Shown here piece by piece: positions 26,644 to 34,919 of a stretch of DNA of 64,000 bases; position 1 is the first letter of the stretch, and each line of letters starts with the position of its first letter. Source of the DNA: Nocardia aurea (GTDB lineage Bacteria > Actinomycetota > Actinomycetes > Mycobacteriales > Mycobacteriaceae). A program made the translations under genes and the position numbers. The notes beneath the pieces are model-generated. The model was given only the letters and a program-made list of their open reading frames with translations. It was not told the origin of the DNA and ran no database searches. The DNA lies in NCBI RefSeq assembly GCF_003123685.1, contig NZ_QCYJ01000005.1:496001-560000 (forward strand). Reading direction: 5' to 3'.

Positions 26644-27438
26644 ATGAGCCGTCCTGTTCGTATCGGAGTTCAGCTGCAACCACAGCACGCGCCCACCTAC
26701 GGACTGATCCGCGACGCGGTGTTGCGCAGCGAGGACGCCGGTGTCGACATCGTGTTCAACTGGGACCATTTCTTTCCGCTGACCGGCGACCCGGCCGGTG
26801 CGCATTTCGAATGCTGGACCATGCTCGGCGCGTTCGCCGAACAGACCGAACGGGTGGAGATCGGCGCGCTGGTCACCGGCGGCGGCTACCGCAACCCCGA
26901 TCTGCTCGCCGATATGGCTCGCACCGTCGACCACATCAGCGGCGGGCGGCTGATCCTCGGCCTCGGCGCGGGCTGGTTCGAACGTGACTACGACGAATAC
27001 GGCTACGACTTCGGCACGCCGGGCACTCGCCTGGCCCTGCTGAAGGAGAGCTTGGAACGCCTCACCGCCCGGCTGGCGAAGCTGAATCCGGCACCGACGC
27101 GCGAGATTCCGATCCTCATCGGCGGTGGCGGGGAGAAGAAGACCCTGCGACTGGTCGCCCAGTACGCGCATATGTGGCACACCTTCGCCGATCTGGACGT
27201 CCTCGCGCACAAGAACAAGGTGCTCGCCGAGCATTGCGACGCCGTCGGCACCGATCAGTCGCGTATCGAGCGTTCGGTGCAGTGGCCGGGGGGCGAGCGG
27301 GCGGCCGAATTCGTCGCCGCGGGTGTCACGACGTTCACGGTCGGCGTCAGTGGACCGTCCTATGACCTGAGCGAAGTGATCGGCGCTATCCGTTGGCGCG
27401 ACGAGGTGAACCCGGAGCCGGTCACCGGGATCGCCTGA
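26644..27438 (+). CDS. LLM-class F420-dependent oxidoreductase
   Basis: 264-residue luciferase-like barrel enzyme, probably using F420 as hydride carrier. Conserved parts: FNWDHFFP (about 38-45), ECWTMLGAFAEQT, ALVTGGGYRNPDLLADMARTVDHISGGRLILGLGAGWF and the PILIGGGGEKKTLRLVAQYAHMW cofactor-binding strand. The ribosome site GAGGAG lies 6 nt before ATG 26644. Divergent from the universal stress gene across 264 bp, and a single-gene unit. Substrate unknown. Confidence 0.9.
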   Translation: MSRPVRIGVQLQPQHAPTYGLIRDAVLRSEDAGVDIVFNWDHFFPLTGDPAGAHFECWTMLGAFAEQTERVEIGALVTGGGYRNPDLLADMARTVDHISGGRLILGLGAGWFERDYDEYGYDFGTPGTRLALLKESLERLTARLAKLNPAPTREIPILIGGGGEKKTLRLVAQYAHMWHTFADLDVLAHKNKVLAEHCDAVGTDQSRIERSVQWPGGERAAEFVAAGVTTFTVGVSGPSYDLSEVIGAIRWRDEVNPEPVTGIA

Positions 27439-27573
27439 GCGCGACCCGGCCCGCGTCGAGCCGCCGGGCCGACCGTATGCCGGGTGCCTTCCGCTCACCG
27501 TGAGCGAAACAGGATCGGCAGGAAACGGGCGCGACCGTGGTGGATTGCCACAGGGTAACCGGGACCCTGAGGC

Positions 27574-27587
27574 TAGGGTTTTTCACA
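27574..27587 (+). promoter_or_regulatory. leaderless -10 box of the amino-acid importer
   Basis: TAGGGT at 27574-27579, 7 nt before ATG 27587. It favours this ATG, which directly precedes a canonical lipoprotein signal, over the in-frame start at 27500. Confidence 0.6.
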
Positions 27588-29377
27588 TGGCTGGTCTGCC
27601 CGCTGTGCGGTCTCGTGCGTTGATCGCCGTGCTGTTGCTCGCTGTCGCGTTCCTGGCGGCGGGCTGCGGTTCCGGCGACGATTCGACGACGGGACGTGAT
27701 CTGTGTTCGCCGCCGGGTCTGAGCGCGGCCTCCGCCGCGCCCACGAATCTGGCGTCCTCGGCGTCGGCGGGACCGGACCGGTTCACCACCGCGAGTTCGG
27801 TGCCGCCGCAGTCCATCGATATCGGCAAACTCGGCCTCATCACGCCGGGCACGCTCAGTGTCGGCACGCTGTCGGACGCCCCGCCGAGTATCTGCGTGAA
27901 CGCGCAGGGGGCGTTCACCGGTTTCGACAACCAACTGCTCGAGGCGGTAGCCGCGAAAATCGGTCTGCGGGTGGAGTTCTCCGGCACCGAGTTCGCCGGA
28001 TTGCTGGCGCAGGTGGCGGGTAGGCGTTTCGACGTCGGCTCCTCCAACATCACCACCACCGACGCGCGCCGTCAGCTGGTCGGATTCACCAACGGTTACG
28101 ACTTCGGCTATTTCGCGCTCGTCGTCCCCGCGGGCAGTCCGGTGAAGGGATTCGCCGACCTGAATTCCGGCAGCAGGATCGCGGTGGTGCAGGGCACGGT
28201 GCAGGACGATTACGTCGTCAACACCCTGAAGCTGGATCCGGTGAAATTCCCGGATTACAACACCGCTTACGCGAATTTGAAATCAGGTCAGGTCGACGCC
28301 TGGGTCGCGCCGTCGGCGCAGGCGGAGGGGGCGATCAAGCCGGGTGACGGCACGGCGGTCGTCCAGAATGCCTTCAGTCTGGACAATTTCGCGGCCTGGG
28401 CGGTCGGCAAAGGTAATCAGCCCCTCATCGACGCGCTCAACAGCGGACTCGACGCGGTGATCGCCGACGGCACCTACGCGCGCCTCTATGCCGACTGGGT
28501 GCCCCGCCAACTTCCGCCGGGCTGGAAACCCGGCTCGAAGGCCGCCCCGGTGCCGCAGCTGCCGGATTTCGCGGCCGTCGCCGCCGAACAGCAATCCGAC
28601 GACACCGCGCCGAACGCCCCGAAATCGACATTCCAGCAGTTGCGCGAGACCTTCTTCGACTGGTCGCTCTACCGCGAGGCCTTTCCGGATCTGTTGCGGA
28701 CCGGCCTGCCCAATACCCTGATTCTCGCGGTGGTTTCGGGATTCCTCGGCACCGTCATCGGCATGCTCCTCGCGGTGGCCGGTATTTCGAGAACTCGCTG
28801 GTTGCGCTGGCCCGCACGGGTGTACACCGATACCTTCCGCGGCCTGCCCGCCGTGGTGATCATCCTGTTGATCGGCCTCGGCGTCGGGCCGGTGGTCAAG
28901 AATCTCACCGGCAACAATCCGTACTGGCTCGGCGCCGTCGCCCTCGCGCTGCTGGCTTCCGCCTATATCGGGGAGATATTCCGTTCCGGCATCCAGTCCG
29001 TCGAGCCGGGGCAATTGGAAGCGGCCCGCGCCATCGGATTCGGGTACACCCAGTCCATGGTGCTGGTGGTGATTCCGCAGGGCGTGCGGCGAGTGCTGCC
29101 CGCGTTGATGAATCAATTCATCGCGCTCATCAAGGATTCCTCGCTGATCTACTTCCTCGGCCTGCTCGCCAGTCAGCGCGAATTGTTCGCGGTCGGACGT
29201 GATCTCAACGCGCAGACCGGAAATCTGTCGCCGTTGGTCGCCGCCGGTCTGGTGTATCTCGCGCTGACCATTCCGCTGACGCACCTGGTCAACTACATCG
29301 ATCGGCGCATGCGCACCGGAAGGCCCGACCGGCCCATCGATGAACTCGAACAGGCAACCATCACGGAAGGACGCTGA
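27587..29377 (+). CDS. fused amino-acid-binding lipoprotein and ABC permease (GlnH-GlnP type)
   Basis: 596 residues in one chain. Lipoprotein signal 1-27 (LAAGC, Cys27); a family 3 solute-binding domain (about 60-320) with GTLSVGTLSDAPP, FTGFDNQLLEAVAAKIGL and RFDVGSSNITTTDARR; then a HisM-type permease domain (about 365-580) with RGLPAVVIILL and the EAA loop EAARAIGFGYTQSMVLVVIP. The receptor is thus tethered to the membrane channel, so the binding domain is at fixed 1:1 stoichiometry. Polar amino acids such as glutamine or glutamate are the likely substrates. The ATPase gene follows after 3 nt. Confidence 0.92.
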   Translation: MAGLPAVRSRALIAVLLLAVAFLAAGCGSGDDSTTGRDLCSPPGLSAASAAPTNLASSASAGPDRFTTASSVPPQSIDIGKLGLITPGTLSVGTLSDAPPSICVNAQGAFTGFDNQLLEAVAAKIGLRVEFSGTEFAGLLAQVAGRRFDVGSSNITTTDARRQLVGFTNGYDFGYFALVVPAGSPVKGFADLNSGSRIAVVQGTVQDDYVVNTLKLDPVKFPDYNTAYANLKSGQVDAWVAPSAQAEGAIKPGDGTAVVQNAFSLDNFAAWAVGKGNQPLIDALNSGLDAVIADGTYARLYADWVPRQLPPGWKPGSKAAPVPQLPDFAAVAAEQQSDDTAPNAPKSTFQQLRETFFDWSLYREAFPDLLRTGLPNTLILAVVSGFLGTVIGMLLAVAGISRTRWLRWPARVYTDTFRGLPAVVIILLIGLGVGPVVKNLTGNNPYWLGAVALALLASAYIGEIFRSGIQSVEPGQLEAARAIGFGYTQSMVLVVIPQGVRRVLPALMNQFIALIKDSSLIYFLGLLASQRELFAVGRDLNAQTGNLSPLVAAGLVYLALTIPLTHLVNYIDRRMRTGRPDRPIDELEQATITEGR

Positions 29378-29380
29378 CCG

Positions 29381-30121
29381 ATGAGCGAGACGACCACCGG
29401 CGCCGCCCTGACCGGGACCGACCTGCATCTGACCCTCGGCAACAATCACGTACTGCGCGGTATCGACATCCATGTCGACGCGGGCCGCACGGCCACCGTC
29501 ATCGGTCCGTCGGGTTCGGGTAAGTCCACATTGCTGCGGGTGCTGAACCGCCTGTACGAACCCGATCGCGGCGATGTGCTGCTGGACGGGAAATCGGTGC
29601 TCACCGAAGATCCCGACCGGCTGCGTCAGCGCATCGGCATGGTTTTCCAGCAGTTCAATCTCTTCCCGCATATGACCGTCGTGCAGAACGTGGCACTAGG
29701 GCCGCGCAAATTACGCGGATTGTCCAAGGAGGCCGCGCGGGCCGCGGCGATCGAGCAGCTCGAGATCGTCGGGCTGGCCGAGAAGGCGAACGCGCGGCCG
29801 GCGAATCTGTCCGGTGGTCAGCAGCAGCGGGTGGCCATCGCGCGTGCGCTGGCCATGCGCCCGCAGATCATGTTCTTCGACGAGGCCACCTCGGCGCTGG
29901 ACCCGGAATTGGTCAAGGGTGTGCTCGCGCTCATGGCCGAGCTCGCCTCCGGCGGTATGTCCATGGTCGTGGTGACCCACGAGATGGGTTTCGCGCGCAG
30001 CGTCTCCGACAGCGTCGTCTTCATGGACGCGGGACAGGTCGTCGAGACGGGTACGCCCGACGCGCTCTTCGAGGACGCGCAGACCGACCGGCTGCGCAGA
30101 TTCCTGTCTCAGGTGCTCTGA
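29381..30121 (+). CDS. polar amino-acid ABC transporter ATPase (GlnQ type)
   Basis: 246-residue cytoplasmic ATPase. Walker A GPSGSGKST (about 43-51), Q-loop VFQQFNLFPHMTV, signature LSGGQQQRVAIARALAM, Walker B IMFFDEATSALDPELV and H-loop VVTHEMGFAR are complete. Length and spacing fit the polar amino-acid importer class. It starts 3 nt after the fused receptor-permease gene, and the two genes make a complete importer. Confidence 0.95.
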   Translation: MSETTTGAALTGTDLHLTLGNNHVLRGIDIHVDAGRTATVIGPSGSGKSTLLRVLNRLYEPDRGDVLLDGKSVLTEDPDRLRQRIGMVFQQFNLFPHMTVVQNVALGPRKLRGLSKEAARAAAIEQLEIVGLAEKANARPANLSGGQQQRVAIARALAMRPQIMFFDEATSALDPELVKGVLALMAELASGGMSMVVVTHEMGFARSVSDSVVFMDAGQVVETGTPDALFEDAQTDRLRRFLSQVL

Positions 30122-30222
30122 TCACGATCCGGCATACTGTCGGTTACCTGCAATGATGCGCACCTGATAATGTGTTCACGTTCACAGATTCACCTGTCCG
30201 TCGGTATGGAGGAGGCATTCTG

Positions 30223-30519
30223 ATGACTACAGCACATGTCGAGCACACCGAACACGCGCACGTCCACGGGCCCGACTGCGGGCACGTCGCGGTACCGCAC
30301 GGCGACCACGTCGACTACGTCCACGACGGACATCTGCACCGCGCCCACGACGGACATTTCGACGAGTGCGAGCCTGTGGGTCATACCGAACACGCGACCC
30401 ACGACCACGTGCACGGCGAGGGCTGCGGGCATGTCGCGGTGCCGCACGGTGATCACGTCGATTACGTCCACGACGGACATCGCCACGCCCCGCACAACGG
30501 GCACTACGACGAGCACTGA
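30223..30519 (+). CDS. histidine-rich metal-binding repeat protein
   Basis: 98 residues of which 27 are His. Two nearly identical blocks, G-x-x-CGHVAVPHGDHVDYVHDGH, occupy about 16-38 and 65-87, each followed by a second H-x-G-H segment. There is no signal peptide or membrane helix. Each block carries one Cys amid His and Asp, so the chain should bind several zinc, nickel or copper ions. Similar repeats occur near zinc-uptake genes in related bacteria, but none is present here. The ribosome site GGAGGAGG lies 8 nt before ATG 30223, implying strong translation. Confidence 0.85.
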   Translation: MTTAHVEHTEHAHVHGPDCGHVAVPHGDHVDYVHDGHLHRAHDGHFDECEPVGHTEHATHDHVHGEGCGHVAVPHGDHVDYVHDGHRHAPHNGHYDEH

Positions 30520-30678
30520 CGGAGAAGCCCACACGCCGATCAGGTAGACCGACACCGGAGGACAGGGAAGACTCCGGTTGGGCGCCTACCTGGTCGCCAC
30601 TTCGAGGAGCATGATCGCGGTCGGTCCCGCTCGGGCGGGGGTGATTGCCGCCGGGCCGATCGCGTCGGTGGATAGGAC

Positions 30679-30692
30679 TAGAGTCGGCGCCG
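30679..30692 (+). promoter_or_regulatory. leaderless -10 box of the hydrolase
   Basis: TAGAGT at 30679-30684, 7 nt before GTG 30692. Confidence 0.5.
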
Positions 30693-31531
30693 TGATCGAG
30701 GCGATCAAGATTCCGACCGAGGCAGGTACCTTCGACGCGCTGGCCTGCGGTGCGTCCGGCGGCAGGGAAGTGATGCTGCTGCACGGGTTTCCGGAGGCGG
30801 CGATCGAATGGGAATTCCAGCTCGGCGCGCTCGGCAACGGCGGATGTCAGGTCGTCGCCCCCGATCTGCGCGGCTACTCCCCCGGGGTCCGCCCGGAGCG
30901 GGTCGACGCCTATCGCGTGGAGGAATTCGTCGGCGATGTGATCGCGATCGCCGACGAACTCGGTTGGCAGCGTTTCGATCTCGTCGGCCACGACTCCGGC
31001 GGCTACATCGGTTGGTCGGCCGCCGCGGCGTATCCGCAGCGCGTCCGTACCCTCGCCGCCATCTCCACGCCGCATCCGGCGGCCTTCCTGCGCGCACTCA
31101 CCGAGGACGAGGACCAGGCCCAGCGTTCCCAGTACTTCGAACTGCTACGCAGGCCGCGCGTCGCCGAACGGATCCTGCTCGCCGACGGCGCGACCGCACT
31201 GCGCAAGATCTTCGACTGGAAGATCCCCGAGGAGCGCGTCGAGGACTACATCCACCGGCTGACCCAGCCCGAGGCGCTCACCGCGGCACTGAACTGGTAC
31301 CGCGCGCTGCACCTCGCGGGCCCCACGCCACCCGTCGACGTCCCCACCCTCTACGTCTGGAGCACCGAGGACACCGCCATCGGCTCCTTCGCCGCCCAGA
31401 CCACCGCCGACCACGTCACCGGCCCCTACCGCTTCGAAATGCTCGAAGACATCTCCCATTGGATCCCCGAACAGGCCCCGGAAGCCCTCACCATGCTCCT
31501 GATGGAACACCTTCTGGCCCACCGGGGTTGA
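30692..31531 (+). CDS. alpha/beta hydrolase, epoxide-hydrolase-like
   Basis: 279-residue alpha/beta-fold enzyme. HGFPE (about 33-37) is the HGxP oxyanion loop; VGHDSGGYIGW (about 98-108) holds the expected nucleophile, an Asp in GHD as in epoxide hydrolases and haloalkane dehalogenases; YVWSTEDTAI and SHWIPEQAPE supply the acid and His. An esterase reading, with the Ser of GHDSGG as nucleophile, is less likely because the strand-nucleophile spacing fits Asp. GTG 30692 is favoured by the promoter spacing; a longer frame from 30578 is possible. Cytoplasmic, monocistronic. Confidence 0.87.
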   Translation: MIEAIKIPTEAGTFDALACGASGGREVMLLHGFPEAAIEWEFQLGALGNGGCQVVAPDLRGYSPGVRPERVDAYRVEEFVGDVIAIADELGWQRFDLVGHDSGGYIGWSAAAAYPQRVRTLAAISTPHPAAFLRALTEDEDQAQRSQYFELLRRPRVAERILLADGATALRKIFDWKIPEERVEDYIHRLTQPEALTAALNWYRALHLAGPTPPVDVPTLYVWSTEDTAIGSFAAQTTADHVTGPYRFEMLEDISHWIPEQAPEALTMLLMEHLLAHRG

Positions 31532-31591
31532 CGGTATCGGCAGCCACATCGCGGTGGATTCCGCGTTCTTCGAGCATCCCGCGGCAGTGAG

Positions 31592-31759
31592 GTGGCTGTC
31601 ATCATCTCGATGGCGGATTACGAGCGATTGCACGAACACGCCGACCTTCTCGATGCGTTGCGATTGCGGCGGATGCGCGAAGACGGCTACGAGGTCATGT
31701 CGATGTCGGAGATGCTCGATGCGCTGGGTGTCGATCCCGCCTCGGTCCTGGCTTCGTGA
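31592..31759 (+). pseudogene. truncated Phd/YefM-type antitoxin
   Basis: A 55-codon remnant that starts in the middle of a Phd/YefM fold: EVAVIISMADYERL is the conserved strand just after the DNA-binding N-half, followed by LRLRRMREDGYEVMSMSEML, typical of the toxin-wrapping C-half. About 40-50 N-terminal residues are missing; the in-frame upstream codons back to a stop at 31530-31532 are unrelated. The 3' end overlaps the toxin remnant by 4 nt (GTGA), the normal arrangement for such modules. Without the N-half it cannot repress or bind DNA. Confidence 0.65.
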
Positions 31760-31902
31760 AAGCTCGATTTCACTCCGATGTCCTGAAGCAACTCCAGAAC
31801 CTGCCTCGAGAGGTGTTCGAGAGCGCGCTGCACGCGATCGTCGATGATGAGCAGTTGGCCACGATCATGACCGTGGCCAAGAGATCGGACGCCTATCGCT
31901 GA
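31756..31902 (+). pseudogene. internally deleted RelE/ParE-type toxin
   Basis: 48 codons against about 85-95 in intact toxins. The N-terminal helix ARFHSDVLKQLQNLPREVFESAL is RelE-like, and the last residues (ATIMTVAKRSDAYR) match the terminal strand and RxDxYR tail, but the central beta strands are missing, as if about 35-45 residues had been deleted in frame. It cannot be an active ribonuclease. It meets the CHAT protease stop at 31902/31903, so the accessory operon abuts a dead toxin-antitoxin locus. Confidence 0.65.
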
Positions 31903-33177
31903 CTACGGGGTCGGGTCGGTGCTGACGGTGGCGAAGGCGGACCACAGGATGGGGGAGTACTCGATCGCGCCCTTGTCGCGCCAGTGCGCGGATCGGGCGC
32001 GTTGCCAGTCGGCGAGGGCGGCGATCGGGGTGGGGAGTTCGTGGGCGGCGTCGATCGCGCAGATGGTGTCCTGGAGGGGGCGGGCATCGGGGGGCGCGCC
32101 CGCGATGCGCTGAAAGGCGAGATCTGTCGGCAGCGGCCAGCGGCTCGCGGTGACGAGTTCGGCGCCGCCGTTGATCATGGCCGCGGTGAGGCCGAGTGCC
32201 TCGGAGAACCGGAGATCGCCGCCGCTCTCGCAGGCGATGAGCGCGACCCGGCTGGGCATCGGCCAGAGTTCGCTGCCCGCGCGCGGTGGCACGTCGAGGG
32301 TGTGGGTGCCCAACAGCAGGTCCTTGGCCGACAGCGGCCGGTGGGTTCGGGTGGGTTCGGCGAAACCGACGGAGTCGGCGGTGCACGCCAGGTGGAGTTC
32401 GGCGTTCTCGCTGCGCCCGGATTCGGGGGCGGCGGCGGTGACGTGGCCGACGTAGATCAGCCGGGCGGCCCCTCGGCGCAGGGTTTCGCCGAGCCAGTCG
32501 CGGTCCACATCGGTGCGGCGGAAGATCTCCGAGGGCGCGGTGACCGGCGGGACGATCCTGCCGCGTGCGGCGTACTCGGCGACGCGCTCGGTCAGCGGGG
32601 TCGATTCGCTCATGCGACCGAGTACCGAACCCAACGCGGAATCGGCGCGGAAACCAGGAATGCGCGGATCGAGCACTGCCACGACGGGCAGATCGCGGTC
32701 GTTTGCCCACGACCGGGCGATACGACCGGGCGCGTGCACGATGCCCGCGGGCGCGAGCAGGCTGATATCGGCGATATCGATCAGCCGCAAGGTCGGAGCG
32801 GGGGCGATGATCTCCCACGGCACCTGGGCCACCCGGGGCGACGGCTGCAATCGGATATGCGGACGCACCCCGTCGTGGTGCAGCGCCGCGAGCTGTTCGG
32901 CGAGCCCCGACGGCAGCAGTGCGCGGGAAAGCCGCTGGGCCAGGCTGTATTCGGCGTCCGGTGTGGCGAACGCGCCCCGCGTGAGGGCGTATTCGAGTCC
33001 GCTCGGATCGTTCGGATTCGGCAGTGCGGCGGCGAGCAGCCGCACTGCCTCGTCGATCGGCGCGGCGGGCAGCATGCTCGCGCCGCGCGGCGCGATACCG
33101 TCGACCCACCGCCACGACATGTACAGATCGCCCGCATCGGCCATCCGCACCAGAACGGTCGGCTGTTCGGCGTTCAC
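31903..33177 (-). CDS. CHAT-domain (caspase-like) protease
   Basis: 424-residue clan CD cysteine protease homologue. The N-terminal CHAT strand VPWEIIAP (about 119-126) resembles the family LPWE motif. The catalytic dyad is visible: His245 in IYVGHVTAA and Cys316 in ALIACESGG. A short disordered head precedes. CHAT proteases cut specific partner proteins when a sensor is triggered, as in TPR-CHAT effectors of type III-E CRISPR and many conflict operons. Last gene of a four-gene operon; GTG 33177 overlaps the stop of the TPR gene by 4 nt. Presumably held inactive by one of the co-encoded proteins. Confidence 0.88.
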   Translation of the reverse strand: MNAEQPTVLVRMADAGDLYMSWRWVDGIAPRGASMLPAAPIDEAVRLLAAALPNPNDPSGLEYALTRGAFATPDAEYSLAQRLSRALLPSGLAEQLAALHHDGVRPHIRLQPSPRVAQVPWEIIAPAPTLRLIDIADISLLAPAGIVHAPGRIARSWANDRDLPVVAVLDPRIPGFRADSALGSVLGRMSESTPLTERVAEYAARGRIVPPVTAPSEIFRRTDVDRDWLGETLRRGAARLIYVGHVTAAAPESGRSENAELHLACTADSVGFAEPTRTHRPLSAKDLLLGTHTLDVPPRAGSELWPMPSRVALIACESGGDLRFSEALGLTAAMINGGAELVTASRWPLPTDLAFQRIAGAPPDARPLQDTICAIDAAHELPTPIAALADWQRARSAHWRDKGAIEYSPILWSAFATVSTDPTP

Positions 33178-34919
33178 GCGGTGACCACCCGGTCGTCGCG
33201 GACGCTGAGGCCGTACCGCTGCTCGGCCGCCGCGACATACGCCGCGAGCGCGATATGCCCGTCCGGCCCGACGGAAACACGCGGGGGCGGTGCGACCGGA
33301 AGCCCCGCGCTCGCGGCGACTTCGGCCAGTGCGGCCCCGAGCTGAAGCGCGCTCGCCCCGGCCCGGCGATCGGCGGTGAACGGTGTGGTACCGGCCATCA
33401 AGGTAGGCGTCTCGGTGCCGTCGAGCGCCGATTCCGCGCCGGGGTCGGTCACACCGTTGTCCTCAGCGAGCCGATCGGCGGCATCACGTCGATCATCGAG
33501 TGTGCTTGCCCGAGTCGGGCCGACGTCCCGGCTCGATGGTGTCGAGTCGTTTCCCGCCTCACCGGTTCCGGTGCCGTCGGTGTGCGCGCCGAGGAGATCG
33601 GTCGGCGGATCGAACAGTGCGAAGGGGAGCTGTGCCGGCTCCCGCACCTCCGACGGCGCGATATTCAGTGCCGTACCGGCACACTGGGTTTCGATCAGAT
33701 CGGTGAGCAGCGGTCCGTCGCCGGACAGGTAGGCGAAGCGGAAGGCCATGCGCATGGCCGGGTCGGCGATCTGACGATTCCACTGTTCGCGCTGGTTACC
33801 GTTGCCGAAGGTATGGCGGACGGCGTCGATGGCGACGGCCGAGGTGACCGCGAGATTCGCGGCCGCGGTGAGGATTTCGGGTGCCGGGTGATCCATGGTG
33901 TCGAGAACGGCTTCGAGCAGCGTCGCGTGCCAGTAGTCGATCTGGGCGCAATGCAGGCCGAGGCCGCGTTCGGCGTAGGCGTGGAAGGCGGCGGCGATCA
34001 GTTGCTGCCCTTCGTGCATGTGCCCGGTCTGGAAGGCGACGGTCGCCAGCCGCACCTGGACGTCGGCGGCGTCGAGTACCGCGCCCGATGCCTGGAAATA
34101 TTCGTAACCGCGCAGGTAGCGATCGTGGGCGCGGTCGAGATCGCCGCGGTTCTCGGCGAGGAATCCCATCGTCTTCAGCCCGATCCCGGCGCGGTGGCCG
34201 AGTCCGGCGCGTTCGAAATACTCCTGGCTCGCGTGCAGTAGCGGCTCGGCTTCATCGAGCCGATTCAGTCGCAGCATCATGGTCGCGGTGTTCTGCTGGG
34301 TCTCGGCGACGCCGTTGCGGTCCTGCGCGGATTCGAACGCGGCGAGCGCCTGCGCGGCGAAATCGACGGCGAGTTCCCGGTGGCCGGTCTCGAAATACGC
34401 GCCGGCCAGGTTCATCAGCGGATGTCCCGCCAATTGCGGAGCGAAACGTACTGCGGCGTCGAGTGATTCGGTGGCGATCTCGATGGTGTCGTGCCACCTC
34501 CCGCGATGGAAGGCCACCGCGCACAGTGACAGCAGACAGGCCACACGCAAGGTGCCGAACTCGTCGTTGTCGGCCAGGAGGGCACGCGCCTGTTCCAACG
34601 CGGACTGGGCCCGATCCAATTCACCGACGTGCTGAAGCGCTTGGGAATAGTTGACCAGCGCCGACGCGCGTTTCTCGATCGCGTCCGCCGGAATCTCCGA
34701 CAGCGCTTCGTGATACCAGCCGATCGCGGTCGCGTGATCGCCGAGTTCGTCGGCCATGCTCGCGGCGTTGATCAGCGCGCTCGCCCGCAGCCCGCCCGTC
34801 GTGGTGCGCGCGGCCCGTTCGAAGATCCGCAATGCCTCGGCGACCTCGCCGCGCTGATAGGCGGCCGCGCCCTCGAGGAGCACTTCGCGACCGTCGTCGT
34901 GGGGTGAATCGCGGGTCAT
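33174..34919 (-). CDS. TPR-repeat protein of the CHAT operon
   Basis: 581 residues. From about 10 to 340 it is a solenoid of eight or so tetratricopeptide-like helix pairs (ASALINAASMADELGDHATAIGWYHEAL, ASALVNYSQALQHVGELDRAQSALEQA, LMNLAGAYFETGHRELAVDFAAQAL and so on). A helical stretch to about 430 follows, then a disordered Thr/Asp-rich linker, then a short folded tail (about 520-581). No enzyme motif. Such solenoids act as sensors or scaffolds, and TPR units commonly regulate CHAT proteases. The start overlaps the preceding gene by 1 nt, so it is translationally coupled on both sides. Confidence 0.82.
   Translation of the reverse strand: MTRDSPHDDGREVLLEGAAAYQRGEVAEALRIFERAARTTTGGLRASALINAASMADELGDHATAIGWYHEALSEIPADAIEKRASALVNYSQALQHVGELDRAQSALEQARALLADNDEFGTLRVACLLSLCAVAFHRGRWHDTIEIATESLDAAVRFAPQLAGHPLMNLAGAYFETGHRELAVDFAAQALAAFESAQDRNGVAETQQNTATMMLRLNRLDEAEPLLHASQEYFERAGLGHRAGIGLKTMGFLAENRGDLDRAHDRYLRGYEYFQASGAVLDAADVQVRLATVAFQTGHMHEGQQLIAAAFHAYAERGLGLHCAQIDYWHATLLEAVLDTMDHPAPEILTAAANLAVTSAVAIDAVRHTFGNGNQREQWNRQIADPAMRMAFRFAYLSGDGPLLTDLIETQCAGTALNIAPSEVREPAQLPFALFDPPTDLLGAHTDGTGTGEAGNDSTPSSRDVGPTRASTLDDRRDAADRLAEDNGVTDPGAESALDGTETPTLMAGTTPFTADRRAGASALQLGAALAEVAASAGLPVAPPPRVSVGPDGHIALAAYVAAAEQRYGLSVRDDRVVTA

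Noticed and set aside
25486..27498. A 670-residue open frame fusing the universal stress protein to a long N-terminal domain
   Set aside because: The extra 373 codons lie antisense to a clear F420-type oxidoreductase gene and show no homology; the stress protein starts at 26379.
30161..30180. Zur box before the histidine-rich gene
   Set aside because: The left half TGATAATG fits, but the right half is degenerate and one base short; GATAAT is also a good -10 hexamer. Kept only as a remark.
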